From an uncultured Opitutia bacterium (GTDB taxonomy: Bacteria > Verrucomicrobiota > Verrucomicrobiia > Opitutales > Opitutaceae), in assembly GCA_903834135.1 (NCBI GenBank), contig CAILHZ010000006.1, forward strand, positions 38,211-102,210: a stretch of DNA of 64,000 bases, given 5' to 3'. Every line of letters begins with the position of its first letter. The first letter of the stretch is position 1. A model generated the notes under the pieces. It saw only the letters and a list, made by a program, of their open reading frames with translations, had not been told where the DNA came from and searched no databases. This document shows, in pieces, positions 34,265-42,920 of the stretch. A program made the position numbers and the translations under genes.

Positions 34265-36112
34265 ATGTCAAAATCATCTCAAGACGATTCAACTCCAGCT
34301 GCTCCTAAACGCCGTGGTAGACCACCTAAGAAGAAGCCTTCTGAAGGTGAATCTTACAGTGCTCCAGCACAGGAGTCTTCTAGCTCTTCGTATTCAGAGT
34401 CTCAGCAGGAAAACTATTCCAGTAGCCCTGAGCCTCAGCAGCGTGAAGTCTTTAACCCATCTTCAAACGATTCAAACCAAGACACATCTTTTGGTTCAGC
34501 ATCTCAAGGTGGAGCTCAAGATGGTGGCCAGCCTCAGCAGCAGCCAGCTTCCCAAGGTGGTGGGTTTGGCCAAGGCCATCAGCAGGGACATCATCAAGGG
34601 CATGGTGGCGGATGGCAGGAAAGAAAATTTTGGAAACAAGGTAAAAATCGTAAAGGCCGTTTCGGCAAATGGCAGGGCAACCAAGGTGGACCACAACAGG
34701 GTCATCATAATCCAAACCCTCAGCATTCCCAGCACCCTGCTCAGCCTGCACCAGCACCTCAGCAGCCAATTTTCGGCGACTTACCTCGTCCTGAACGTTT
34801 CACTGACCTTGCCGCACTCGATCAGCTCGCACTGGATATTTCATCGGGATCAGCAGAAGCACTTCAATTAGAAAAGATCTACGCTTTTAATTTAGCTGAC
34901 CTTAGTGCTTTTGCACGGACACAAAATATCGTCATTGAAGGTGCTCCTAATCGTAGGCAGCTGCTTAATCAATTACTCGCACAAGCAGCGGTTCAAAAAC
35001 AAGTCATCTTTGATACGGGCTATGTAGATATAAATGAGCGCGGTGCTTTTATCGTTCATGAGGATGTAAATTACAGACTCTATCCGGATGATCCGTATTT
35101 ACCTGAGAGTTTAATTAACCGTTACGGGATTAAACGTGGTCACCACATTAAAGTTCAAGTGCAGTCACCTCAGAACGAGGAGCGCTGTCCATCAGTTGTA
35201 AAGGTGATTGAAGTCATGGGACTTGCTCCTGAGAAGATTTTAAATATCACACCGTTTGAGGAACTCGTTCCTTACTATCCTTTGAAGCGTGTTTTACTTG
35301 AAGCGCCTGAAGTACAGAAGGATGTTTCGATGCGTGCAGTTGATATTTTAACTCCAATTGGTTTTGGCCAACGTGGATTAATTGTTGCTCCTCCTCGTAC
35401 CGGTAAAACTGTACTGCTACAAAATATTGCGAATTCAATTTCAGAGAATAGTCCTGAAGTTAAATTAATTCTTCTTTTAATTGATGAACGTCCAGAAGAA
35501 GTAACCGATTTTAAGAGGCATACAAAAGGAGAGGTTGTTTCATCTACATTTGATGAAAGTCCAGAAAGTCATGTCCATTGTGCTGAGATGGTAGGTGAGA
35601 AAGCTCGCCGTATTGTTGAACATGGTGGCCATGTTGTTGTGCTCCTAGATTCAATCACTCGTCTTGCTCGTGCGTATAACGCCTTAGCAGCGAATAATGG
35701 TAAGATTATGTCAGGTGGTTTAGAAGCCACCGCACTTCAAAAGCCAAAACGCTTCTTTGGTGCTGCACGTAATATCGAAGGAGCTGGAAGCTTAACCATT
35801 ATTGCCACCGCTTTAATTGATACGGGTAGCCGTATGGATGAAGTGATCTTCGAAGAATTTAAGGGTACTGGAAATATGGAGCTTCACTTAGACCGTGGTC
35901 TTGTGGAACGCCGCATCTTCCCCTCTATTAATATTGACCGCTCTGGAACCAGAAAAGAAGAGCTCATCTATCATCCAGAAGAATTACAGCGTATTTATGG
36001 TCTACGTCGTGCAATGCAGGGTCTTGGCCCTGTAGAGTCGATGGAGATGCTTATCACGCGACTTAAGAAGACTAAGTCTAATGCAGAATTCTTAATGACC
36101 TTAGCTCGCTAA
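34265..36112 (+). CDS. rho: Transcription termination factor Rho, copy 1, with Q/G/H-rich disordered N-terminus
   Basis: This 615-residue hexameric RNA helicase ends transcripts. Residues 1-170 are low complexity: Ser/Pro/Glu, then Gln/Gly/His-rich with a basic [14 protein letters not shown] part. The Rho N-terminal domain and cold-shock-like RNA site follow (190-300). The ATPase part has VAPPRTGKT (P-loop), [28 protein letters not shown] and [15 protein letters not shown], close to E. coli Rho. Family knowledge: disordered insertions in Rho of some bacteria drive condensates. A second rho lies at 41278-42738. The start follows a hairpin/T-run closely. Confidence 0.96.
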   Translation: MSKSSQDDSTPAAPKRRGRPPKKKPSEGESYSAPAQESSSSSYSESQQENYSSSPEPQQREVFNPSSNDSNQDTSFGSASQGGAQDGGQPQQQPASQGGGFGQGHQQGHHQGHGGGWQERKFWKQGKNRKGRFGKWQGNQGGPQQGHHNPNPQHSQHPAQPAPAPQQPIFGDLPRPERFTDLAALDQLALDISSGSAEALQLEKIYAFNLADLSAFARTQNIVIEGAPNRRQLLNQLLAQAAVQKQVIFDTGYVDINERGAFIVHEDVNYRLYPDDPYLPESLINRYGIKRGHHIKVQVQSPQNEERCPSVVKVIEVMGLAPEKILNITPFEELVPYYPLKRVLLEAPEVQKDVSMRAVDILTPIGFGQRGLIVAPPRTGKTVLLQNIANSISENSPEVKLILLLIDERPEEVTDFKRHTKGEVVSSTFDESPESHVHCAEMVGEKARRIVEHGGHVVVLLDSITRLARAYNALAANNGKIMSGGLEATALQKPKRFFGAARNIEGAGSLTIIATALIDTGSRMDEVIFEEFKGTGNMELHLDRGLVERRIFPSINIDRSGTRKEELIYHPEELQRIYGLRRAMQGLGPVESMEMLITRLKKTKSNAEFLMTLAR

Positions 36113-36146
36113 GAGGGCTACGCTTCATAATCAAAATTTTAGCGCC

Positions 36147-36179
36147 ATCATTACTAGTTTATATACGACTAGTAATGAT
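36147..36179. terminator. Perfect 12-bp inverted repeat between convergent genes
   Basis: atcattactagt / actagtaatgat has a 9-base loop and lies 34 bases after rho copy 1. There is no immediate T-run (a gttttttag tract comes 13 bases later). It is likely a 3' hairpin or terminator. Confidence 0.55.
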
Positions 36180-36229
36180 CGATTAGACCGTTGTTTTTTA
36201 GTACCTAGAATGATTCATTTTATTACCTA

Positions 36230-36251
36230 GATAATCTCTTAGAAGATTATC
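36230..36251. terminator. Second inverted repeat between convergent genes
   Basis: gataatct / agattatc is an 8-bp stem with a 6-base loop, 43 bases before the stop of the minus-strand exoribonuclease gene. It has no T-run. It may serve the minus strand as the first repeat serves rho. Confidence 0.45.
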
Positions 36252-36294
36252 GATAAATTAAATAATCATACGCTAACGTAAGGCCTAGTAGGAT

Positions 36295-37272
36295 CTAGCG
36301 CTTTACTGGCTTTGTGAGAACTGGGGACTCAAGCCCCATAATACGTTCTGAAAATTCTTGGTCTTCATTAGCCTGCCTTAATGCCTGCTGAACCATACCC
36401 ATTCTGGCGTCTAGATTATCAATCATGGAAACAAGCACTGCTTCAGGTGATGCTGCAATAACGGCTGCACCCCATTCTAGTTTTCCTTGATGACTTAAAA
36501 TAATATGCTCAAGTCTTTCCTGCAAATCAGCATCTAAGCCAACTTTAAGACCAGCACGTCTTGCTAAATCATAGCCTAAGACAACATGGCCCTGCAAAAT
36601 GCCTCGGCGACTTCTTTTAGTTGAAAGAGTGCCTACGTATTCAATGACTTTACCTGTGTCATGAAGAAGAATGCCTGCCATGACTAAATCAGGATGTACT
36701 TCAGGGTACAGGGGTAGGAGAACTTTAGCTGCACGAGCCATCCGAATTGTATGTTCTAATAAACCGTGGCGATAGGCGTGGTGAACAGAGACTGCAGCTG
36801 GAGCGGTTAAGAAATTATCTCCTAATTCTTGAAAGACTGTTTCAACTGTTTTTTTAAGTTCAACGTGTGCGATGCTCGATATAAAATTTTTGAGTTCACC
36901 TTTCATTCCTTCAAAATCTTCACTGGAAGCTTCTACTAAATTTTCCATAGCTCCTGAAGCTTGCACCTCAGCTTCAGTGAGTTGAGTTGCTTTACTTAAT
37001 TTTGGAGCAAGTCTTCCTTGATAGACATCCAGTTTGCCTTCTACTTTTACAATCAGTGACTCGCCTGCATTTTTGAACAGTTCGAAAACTGCTGAATCCG
37101 AAAATACCGTGCAGGTAAATGAACCCGTCTTATCTGCTAATTCTGCAGAGAGGTAGGGGTTTCCATTGCTCGCTGTCTTAGCTGTTGTCTTTTTTAAGAC
37201 CAGTAAACTTACAAATACTTTTCCAGTACTCTGCTGAGCTTTTAATTCTTTTACGGTTAAAAATTCACTCAT
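36295..37272 (-). CDS. YhaM-like 3'-5' exoribonuclease (OB fold + HD domain)
   Basis: The 325-residue protein has an N-terminal OB-fold nucleic-acid domain (about 5-100: VSLLVLKKTTAKTASNGNPY, VEGKLDVYQGRLAPKL). An HD phosphohydrolase domain follows, with HHAYRHGLLEHT near 164-174, HD at 204-205 (ILLHDTGKV) and ILSHQGKLEWG. This is the layout of Bacillus YhaM, which trims RNA and single-stranded DNA 3' ends. The ATG (37272) overlaps the upstream phosphatase stop as ATGA, so the frame beyond 37272 is rejected. Lying beside rho may reflect an RNA-metabolism theme. Confidence 0.88.
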   Translation of the reverse strand: MSEFLTVKELKAQQSTGKVFVSLLVLKKTTAKTASNGNPYLSAELADKTGSFTCTVFSDSAVFELFKNAGESLIVKVEGKLDVYQGRLAPKLSKATQLTEAEVQASGAMENLVEASSEDFEGMKGELKNFISSIAHVELKKTVETVFQELGDNFLTAPAAVSVHHAYRHGLLEHTIRMARAAKVLLPLYPEVHPDLVMAGILLHDTGKVIEYVGTLSTKRSRRGILQGHVVLGYDLARRAGLKVGLDADLQERLEHIILSHQGKLEWGAAVIAASPEAVLVSMIDNLDARMGMVQQALRQANEDQEFSERIMGLESPVLTKPVKR

Positions 37273-37928
37273 GGATAATAGCGTTCTTTGGCTTTCACCT
37301 GAACAAAGGTACGTTTGGGTAAGACATACGCTGTCAGAAATCCGCCTAAAACACACGAGGTATCGATTCCAACCGACCATTTTAATTTATAGATTTTAGA
37401 CCTCGGGGTATGGCCATACACGACAAAGCGAGGACCTCTCCATTTGGCAGCCCAGCTTAAATTGGCTTTTGTTTTAGAGCGTTTGATCATTTCGCCATTT
37501 TTATTAATCGACTGAATGCGCGTTACGATTTCAGGGCTCTGTTTACGCCAGGGCATTCCAGGTAAGAAGCCTGCATGGACAAATATCAGATTTAATTTAC
37601 GTACCTCATAGGTTAAGCGCATCGACTTTAAATAAGCCCAGTGTCTAGGCTTTAACTGCTTAAGTGTAGGGTAGTCGCATTCTCTTAAGATACTCTTATC
37701 AAGTGACTTACGGTATTTTAAGAGTCTAATTTCATGATTTCCTAGTATAGCAATAGCCTTTGTTTTAATCGCTAAATCAATCACTTTGGCGCTATCAGGG
37801 CCTCTGTTTACTAAGTCACCCAGAAGGACTAAGCGGTCTGCTGATTTCAATTTAAGCTTATCTAACATCTCAGAGAATTCGAGATGGCAGCCGTGGATGT
37901 CGCCTATTGCGATTAACCTTCCTTTCAT
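37269..37928 (-). CDS. Serine/threonine-phosphatase-like metallophosphoesterase
   Basis: The 219-residue calcineurin-fold enzyme has all metal-site motifs: GDIHGCH (10-16), GDLVNRGPDS (about 37), GNHE (about 65), HAG (about 120) and YGHTP (about 175). It is similar to PrpE/ApaH-type phosphatases of the PPP family. It may cleave phosphoproteins or Ap4A-like nucleotides, and the sequence does not settle which. It starts at MKGRLIAIGD. The stop is coupled to the exoribonuclease start. The divergent hypothetical gene begins 53 bases away. Confidence 0.85.
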   Translation of the reverse strand: MKGRLIAIGDIHGCHLEFSEMLDKLKLKSADRLVLLGDLVNRGPDSAKVIDLAIKTKAIAILGNHEIRLLKYRKSLDKSILRECDYPTLKQLKPRHWAYLKSMRLTYEVRKLNLIFVHAGFLPGMPWRKQSPEIVTRIQSINKNGEMIKRSKTKANLSWAAKWRGPRFVVYGHTPRSKIYKLKWSVGIDTSCVLGGFLTAYVLPKRTFVQVKAKERYYP

Positions 37929-37981
37929 TGTGTATGAATTTGCTAGCCTCAGCGGATCTAGCAACTAAAACAAGAACTTAC

Positions 37982-38530
37982 ATGGAATTGAATTTACAAC
38001 CGCTTGCCCCTTTTTGTTCAGTGACCAAGGTCTCATTTAATGAGGGAGATAAGGTCATTAGTTACTTAATTCAGTTACCTTCCTTGGAGATTGTTCGCCA
38101 TGACGTAGCGTTTGAGAAGATCTCAGAATTCACACCCGAGGGTAAGACAGCATGTAGTTGGACGCATTTATTTAAACCACGCTCCAAGCATGATAACCCT
38201 GAGCGTGATTTAAAACTTAATGCAGAAAATTTATTTATGACGCTAGCGGATCCTCAAAATGAGCCGTCCGTAGAGACGGTACGTTTAATTCAATTTTTAG
38301 CTCTCATGCTTGAGCGTAAGAAAGTTCTTAGACCTAAGGGATTAAATCCTGAAAAGTCTAAGAACGTCTATGAGCATGCAAAAACAAAGCAGCTCTTTGA
38401 AGTTCCTGTGGGGGAGCTCTCCTCAGAATTCTTTATTGCTGTTCAGCAGCAGCTCAGTGTCTTAGTAGGAGAAGGTAAGCCTAAGGAAGTGGTAGCTGAA
38501 GCTGCACCTGCTGAGCCTATTATTTCTTAA
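37982..38530 (+). CDS. Conserved protein of unknown function
   Basis: The 182-residue soluble protein has N-terminal MELNLQPLAPFCSVTKVSFN with a single Cys in an FCSVTKVSFNEGDKVISYLI-like strand pattern. A charged helical middle (DNPERDLKLNAENLFMTLAD), ALMLERKKVLRPKG and an Ala/Glu/Pro tail follow. I do not recognise the family. The ATG is within aattacATG without a Shine-Dalgarno. The upstream extension of the frame overlaps the phosphatase and is rejected. It converges toward hisF, 94 bases away. Confidence 0.7.
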   Translation: MELNLQPLAPFCSVTKVSFNEGDKVISYLIQLPSLEIVRHDVAFEKISEFTPEGKTACSWTHLFKPRSKHDNPERDLKLNAENLFMTLADPQNEPSVETVRLIQFLALMLERKKVLRPKGLNPEKSKNVYEHAKTKQLFEVPVGELSSEFFIAVQQQLSVLVGEGKPKEVVAEAAPAEPIIS

Positions 38531-38624
38531 TAGAAGATAGTCTAAAATATATCGAATAACCTAGTTTTTGTTTCACGTAGCAAACATGCGATTGTGACGA
38601 GAGCGAATTGCTTTCCTAGGCCTT

Positions 38625-39386
38625 TTAAAGCCTTACGGGAAGATTCTGCGACTGAAGATACGCTTTGACCTGCGGGACTGTTAACGTTCCAAAGTGAAAC
38701 AAAGAAGCAGCAAGAACAGCACTTGCATGTCCCTTATTTAATACATCAGCAAAGTGAATTAATTCACCCGCACCACCACTTGCGATAACTGGAACTCCTA
38801 CTGCGTCACTGATTGCACGAGTAAGGCCTAAATCATAGCCCTCCTTGGTTCCGTCTTTATCCATACTCGTTAATAAAATTTCACCCGCACCAAGACTAAC
38901 GGCCTGCTTAGCCCATTCAACGGCATCCAGTTCAGTGGGATTGCGTCCTCCGTGGGTAAAGACACGCCATGCGTTTTTACCGGGTTCTTTTCTTGCATCA
39001 ATAGCTAGGACTATGCACTGAGCACCAAACCTCTCAGAGCCCTCTTTAATGAGTTCTGGTCGCTGAATAGCTGCTGTATTTAAAGATACTTTATCTGCAC
39101 CTGCTCTTAGCATGCGCTCAATATCTTCAACCGAGCGTAAGCCACCACCCACGGTCAGCGGCATAAAGCACTGCTCAGCTGTTTTAGCGACTACGTCATG
39201 CATGATCTTTCGACCATCACTTGAAGCAGTAATATCTAAAAAAACTAATTCATCTGCACCCTGTAAGTCATACGCCTTAGCGCATTCTACAGGGTCTCCT
39301 GCATCACGCAGTTCCTGAAACTTGACGCCTTTTACAACGCGTCCGTTGGTGACATCAAGACAAGGTATAATCCGGCTAGACAGCAC
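38625..39386 (-). CDS. hisF: Imidazole glycerol phosphate synthase, cyclase subunit HisF
   Basis: The 253-residue TIM barrel, with HisH, makes imidazole glycerol phosphate and [24 protein letters not shown] carries Asp11, and VLAIDARK carries the second catalytic Asp near 130. [15 protein letters not shown] and [13 protein letters not shown] bind phosphate. It starts with GTG after a GAGG (spacing about 10) at the end of the preceding gene, 5 bases upstream. No other his gene is nearby. Confidence 0.96.
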   Translation of the reverse strand: MLSSRIIPCLDVTNGRVVKGVKFQELRDAGDPVECAKAYDLQGADELVFLDITASSDGRKIMHDVVAKTAEQCFMPLTVGGGLRSVEDIERMLRAGADKVSLNTAAIQRPELIKEGSERFGAQCIVLAIDARKEPGKNAWRVFTHGGRNPTELDAVEWAKQAVSLGAGEILLTSMDKDGTKEGYDLGLTRAISDAVGVPVIASGGAGELIHFADVLNKGHASAVLAASLFHFGTLTVPQVKAYLQSQNLPVRL

Positions 39387-39391
39387 AGAAA

Positions 39392-41155
39392 TTATCCCTC
39401 GATACGAGCAACATCAGGCTCGAAATTAACAGCCAAACGGTAGACTTGGCCAGGGCGCATCACAAGAGGATGATCTCTTACTAGGTACTGTAAGTAGTGA
39501 ATCTTACCAAAGTTTGTGCGGTACTTTTCATCTGCACTGACGACTTCAGTATCTTGCCACACACCTTGGAAATCATCTTTAACGACCGTACAGCGGTGAC
39601 CTAAAGGTCCTAGCGTAATAGAACCTGGAGAGCGGTAATGGGAATGCGGTGCTGCCACAGCTAAAACATAGCGAAACTTATCTAAGTTCACTTGTTGTTT
39701 TACGGTATAAGCAAATTCGCAACTGACTTTACTGCCTGAGAAACTCCACTGCACTTTAACGCTACCTACATTCTTAAGAATTTCTTCCTGAGTTGTAATT
39801 AATTCAGGTTGGTCGTAACGGAAGTAAAAGCTGTTACGTAAGCCAAGACCGGTCACACAATTTTTTCCGTAGAAGGAAGGGATTGTGACTTGGTCTCCGA
39901 ACGTTAATTCAGGAAGCATGAGTGGCAAATAGACATTATTTGGCCAATCGAAAATGCCAGGTGCGTGCGGGAAAGAAAGATTATCGCTTGTGCACTTAGT
40001 TCCACTGCTGACTAAAGGAATTTGTAAGTGAAGTCCACTTTCACCATCGCGGTATAAGAAAAGACCTTGTTCTTTTTTGTTACTCTTATCGAAAATGACA
40101 AAACGACCACTCGTTTTTTGCATTTCAATTTGAGCTAGCCCTGGAGGCATATGAATTGTCTTTGCGATACGTGACCACTGACAGAGGTAACGTGCAGCAT
40201 CGAAGTTAGACATACGTGTTGTATGCTGATCGTATGCGGTACGCTCACTATCACGGATATCTAAGAAGCCGTGCTCCTGGTCCAAGTATGTCTGGTAGAA
40301 GAATAAAAATAAACGTCTTAAAATATCGAAGTACTTTGGCTTTTGTTCTTCAGCTATCCAACCATCGCGAAGGCCTTGTAAAATTAAACTAATACAGTGC
40401 ATCTGACCGTATGCGCCTGCTGACTTACCATACGCCCAACCCAAGCCGTCTGCTCTGACTAAGTCAGGCATCATCTTGATGTATTTTTCAGCGTACGTGC
40501 GAAGCGTTGGTAGTTTACGATCTCTTACACCACTATTAGCGTGTAGCTGTAAAGCGGAACGGGAGAAGACAAATGCCATCACGCCGTATAAGCCGTAATC
40601 ACCACCTAAAGGACCACCGGTTGAATCATCAAAAAATCCTGCAGAGCTAGTTTGATCAATACGCTCAACCATGCGCTCAATTAAGCGTGAGGTTTCATCT
40701 TTCTTGGATAATCCGAAACTAAAACGTGCTACTGCTTTGGCAATATTGAATGCCTGCCAGTGATTATCATAATCACTGCGTTGTAAAAGTTGTTTGTCGA
40801 TACGTGTCTGTGTTTCTTCAACCAAACGCTCCCACACAGGATTACGATCTTTGGAAGGACCAAAACAGAGTAGGCCTAAGGCTGCGTACGCTAAACCATT
40901 TTCAGCAGGAGGTTCAGTGAACATCTGTGCTGTGATGCAGCGTGCTGCTAAATCGACTAAGTCGTACCCCTTCAGGGTAGCTTCACCGGTTGCCCGGTAG
41001 TACTCGCCCAGCGTATACGCTGCATGACCAGGTTCATCTGGTCTGGAGAGTTCTCCATTTGCTGGAGTTATGGTGCCATCAGGCTGAATTGAATCGAGAT
41101 TATGGCCTAACATTGAACGGGCCATATCGAGACACTGCTCGGAAAAACTATGCAT
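39392..41155 (-). CDS. Large cytoplasmic protein with toroid-like and beta-sandwich halves, function unknown
   Basis: The 587-residue protein has no signal peptide. Residues 1-330 look all-helical with aromatic and Gly turns ([65 protein letters not shown]), suggesting an (alpha/alpha) barrel. The rest (350-587) is beta-rich ([24 protein letters not shown] strands, [14 protein letters not shown]). This layout recalls heparinase/alginate-lyase-like proteins, but no catalytic set can be assigned. It is translated just before hisF (5-base gap), an odd partner. Confidence 0.6.
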   Translation of the reverse strand: MHSFSEQCLDMARSMLGHNLDSIQPDGTITPANGELSRPDEPGHAAYTLGEYYRATGEATLKGYDLVDLAARCITAQMFTEPPAENGLAYAALGLLCFGPSKDRNPVWERLVEETQTRIDKQLLQRSDYDNHWQAFNIAKAVARFSFGLSKKDETSRLIERMVERIDQTSSAGFFDDSTGGPLGGDYGLYGVMAFVFSRSALQLHANSGVRDRKLPTLRTYAEKYIKMMPDLVRADGLGWAYGKSAGAYGQMHCISLILQGLRDGWIAEEQKPKYFDILRRLFLFFYQTYLDQEHGFLDIRDSERTAYDQHTTRMSNFDAARYLCQWSRIAKTIHMPPGLAQIEMQKTSGRFVIFDKSNKKEQGLFLYRDGESGLHLQIPLVSSGTKCTSDNLSFPHAPGIFDWPNNVYLPLMLPELTFGDQVTIPSFYGKNCVTGLGLRNSFYFRYDQPELITTQEEILKNVGSVKVQWSFSGSKVSCEFAYTVKQQVNLDKFRYVLAVAAPHSHYRSPGSITLGPLGHRCTVVKDDFQGVWQDTEVVSADEKYRTNFGKIHYLQYLVRDHPLVMRPGQVYRLAVNFEPDVARIEG

Positions 41156-41233
41156 TGCTAATTTGTAGCGGTAAGAAGTGAGTGATGCCCTTGCCGGTTG
41201 GCGAGAGCTTGAGGGTTAATAATTTAGAAACGT

Positions 41234-41247
41234 TTGCTTCGGAGCAA
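41234..41247 (-). terminator. Small hairpin downstream of rho copy 2
   Basis: ttgct-tcgg-agcaa (plus-strand reading) is a 5-bp stem with a tetraloop, 31 bases past the rho copy 2 stop on the minus strand, followed there by acgtttctaaatt. It is a weak terminator candidate. Confidence 0.3.
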
Positions 41248-41277
41248 GAGGGAAGTGTAATTTCCGTCTAGGTAGGG

Positions 41278-42738
41278 CTATCTGGCGATTAATTTGAGGA
41301 ATTCTTCGTTGGTTTTGGTCTTACTTAGACGCGCAATCATGGTGTCGGTTGCCTCTTCTATCTTTTGCTGTACTAAAGCACGTCTAAAGAAGTGAATTCC
41401 TTCCAATTTCTTAGGGTCTATTAGAAGTTCTTCTTTACGGGTACCCGATGCGGCAACGTTGATCGCTGGCCATAGGCGCATTTCTGCACATTTACGGTCT
41501 AAAACCAGCTCCATATTGCCGGTACCTTTGAATTCTTGGAAAATAACGTCATCCATACGGCTGCCAGTTTCCACTAAAACTGATGCTACAATAGTTAAGG
41601 AGCCTGCTTCTTCGGTATTACGGGCTGCTGCGAAGAGTTGGCGTGGCTTTTCTAAGGCTCTGACATCCAAGCCGCCTGAACCTGTACGACCGCTATTGCG
41701 AATCGTATTATGAGCTCTGGCAAGACGGGTGATCGAGTCTAAGAATAAAACGACACTAAAGCCTGCTTCGACTAAACGTTTTGCACGCTCAATACATAAA
41801 TCGGCAATACGGATATGGCTTTCAATTTGTTCATCATTTGAGGATGCCCAAATTTCAGCCGGTACATTGCGTCTAAAATCAGTGACCTCTTCAGGTCTTT
41901 CATCGACGAGTAAAATTAAGACTTTGCACTCTGGATTGTTTTCTAAAACACCCAGTGCCATATCTCTTAAAAGAGTCGTCTTACCCGTTCTTGGTGGTGC
42001 AACAATAAGACCACGTGTGCCTTTTCCTACAGGGCAAAATAAATCTACAGCACGTGTTGTCATGCGTCCATCCTTCAGCTCCATCTTTAAATGCTTATCT
42101 GGAGAGACGGTAGTTAATTGAGCAAAATCAAATTTACCACGGCGCACTTCTAAAGGAAGTCCGTCGACTGTTTCTATAAATTTAATCTTTGGATTTGGGA
42201 AACGACCTTCAGCAGGATAGGCTGTACCAGCAATCATCATGCCCTGCTTTAATTTAAAGCGGCGGATTAATTCCTTAGGGACAAAACAGTCAGAAGGTCT
42301 ACGTTTTCCAGCCTTAGCCATATCTAAGAGCTGACCATTTCCTCCTTTGACTAAATCGATATCTAATACGCCTTCGATGTGAATTAAATTTTCTACAAAC
42401 GCAGGACGTGGAGGGAAAGGGGCTGGGCGTGGAGGTTGACCTTCACGCTGAAACGGGGCGGGTTGAGTACCACCTTGTAAGTGAGTGTGAGCAGCAGGGC
42501 TTTGCTCTGATTTCACAGGGGCTGGGGCAGCAGCAGGCTGTGCTGCGACTACAGGTGCAGGGGCTGCGACAATAGCTGGCTTTGGCTCTGGGGCTTTAAT
42601 GACCTCAGGGGTAGTAATAACCACAGGAGTTTCCTCGTGTGCTACTACAGCTGGCTTTTTAGCAGCGCGTTTAGCGGGTGCTTTTGTCGTTACTTTCTTG
42701 GCTTTGGCCTTCTTAGGGGCCGCGGATTTCTTCTCCAT
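41278..42738 (-). CDS. rho: Transcription termination factor Rho, copy 2, with Lys/Ala/Pro-rich N-terminus
   Basis: This 486-residue second Rho has tail residues 1-115 of lysine, alanine and proline repeats (KKAKAKKVTTKAPAKRAAKK, histone H1-like) and then Pro/Gln. The RNA-binding domain (116-215) has FVPKELIRRFKLKQG. The ATPase has [43 protein letters not shown] and SGGLDVRALEKPRQLFAAAR. The last differs from the PKRFFGAAR of copy 1 and E. coli. Core motifs are intact, so it is probably active. A terminator-like hairpin precedes the start by 15 bases. Copy 1 is 5.2 kb away on the other strand. Confidence 0.95.
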   Translation of the reverse strand: MEKKSAAPKKAKAKKVTTKAPAKRAAKKPAVVAHEETPVVITTPEVIKAPEPKPAIVAAPAPVVAAQPAAAPAPVKSEQSPAAHTHLQGGTQPAPFQREGQPPRPAPFPPRPAFVENLIHIEGVLDIDLVKGGNGQLLDMAKAGKRRPSDCFVPKELIRRFKLKQGMMIAGTAYPAEGRFPNPKIKFIETVDGLPLEVRRGKFDFAQLTTVSPDKHLKMELKDGRMTTRAVDLFCPVGKGTRGLIVAPPRTGKTTLLRDMALGVLENNPECKVLILLVDERPEEVTDFRRNVPAEIWASSNDEQIESHIRIADLCIERAKRLVEAGFSVVLFLDSITRLARAHNTIRNSGRTGSGGLDVRALEKPRQLFAAARNTEEAGSLTIVASVLVETGSRMDDVIFQEFKGTGNMELVLDRKCAEMRLWPAINVAASGTRKEELLIDPKKLEGIHFFRRALVQQKIEEATDTMIARLSKTKTNEEFLKLIAR

Positions 42739-42745
42739 ACTTTCT

Positions 42746-42776
42746 AAAAATGAGGGATTCTAACGGGGAGAATCTC
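42746..42776 (-). promoter_or_regulatory. Hairpin plus T-run in the rho copy 2 leader
   Basis: On the minus strand the stem gagattct / agaatccc (one G-T wobble, loop ccccgtt) is followed by tca and five T (42750-42746), then agaaagt and the ATG. It resembles an attenuator, or a site that hides the start. Confidence 0.45.
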
Positions 42777-42839
42777 GAAACACAGGTGAGTGTTAGAAAG
42801 ATAACTCCTAATAAATAGTGACGTAAATGTACCCCTAGC

Positions 42840-42868
42840 TTGACGCCTGAAACTCGCTTCAGAATACT
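42840..42868 (+). promoter_or_regulatory. Candidate promoter of acs
   Basis: TTGACG (42840-42845, 5/6), a 17-base spacer, then AATACT (42863-42868, 4/6). It would give a leader of about 45 bases before the GTG at 42921. Confidence 0.4.
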
Positions 42869-42920
42869 AAATCAGAACTTAAAAAAATTTCGTTCCGATT
42901 AACCCCTGAATACAACTAAA

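Noticed and set aside
34239..34871. 210-residue ORF in another frame over the rho N-terminus
   Set aside because: It is a shadow of the low-complexity Gln/His/Gly coding stretch. The product has no recognisable features.
41729..42121. 130-residue plus-strand ORF inside rho copy 2
   Set aside because: It is antisense to the Rho ATPase core.
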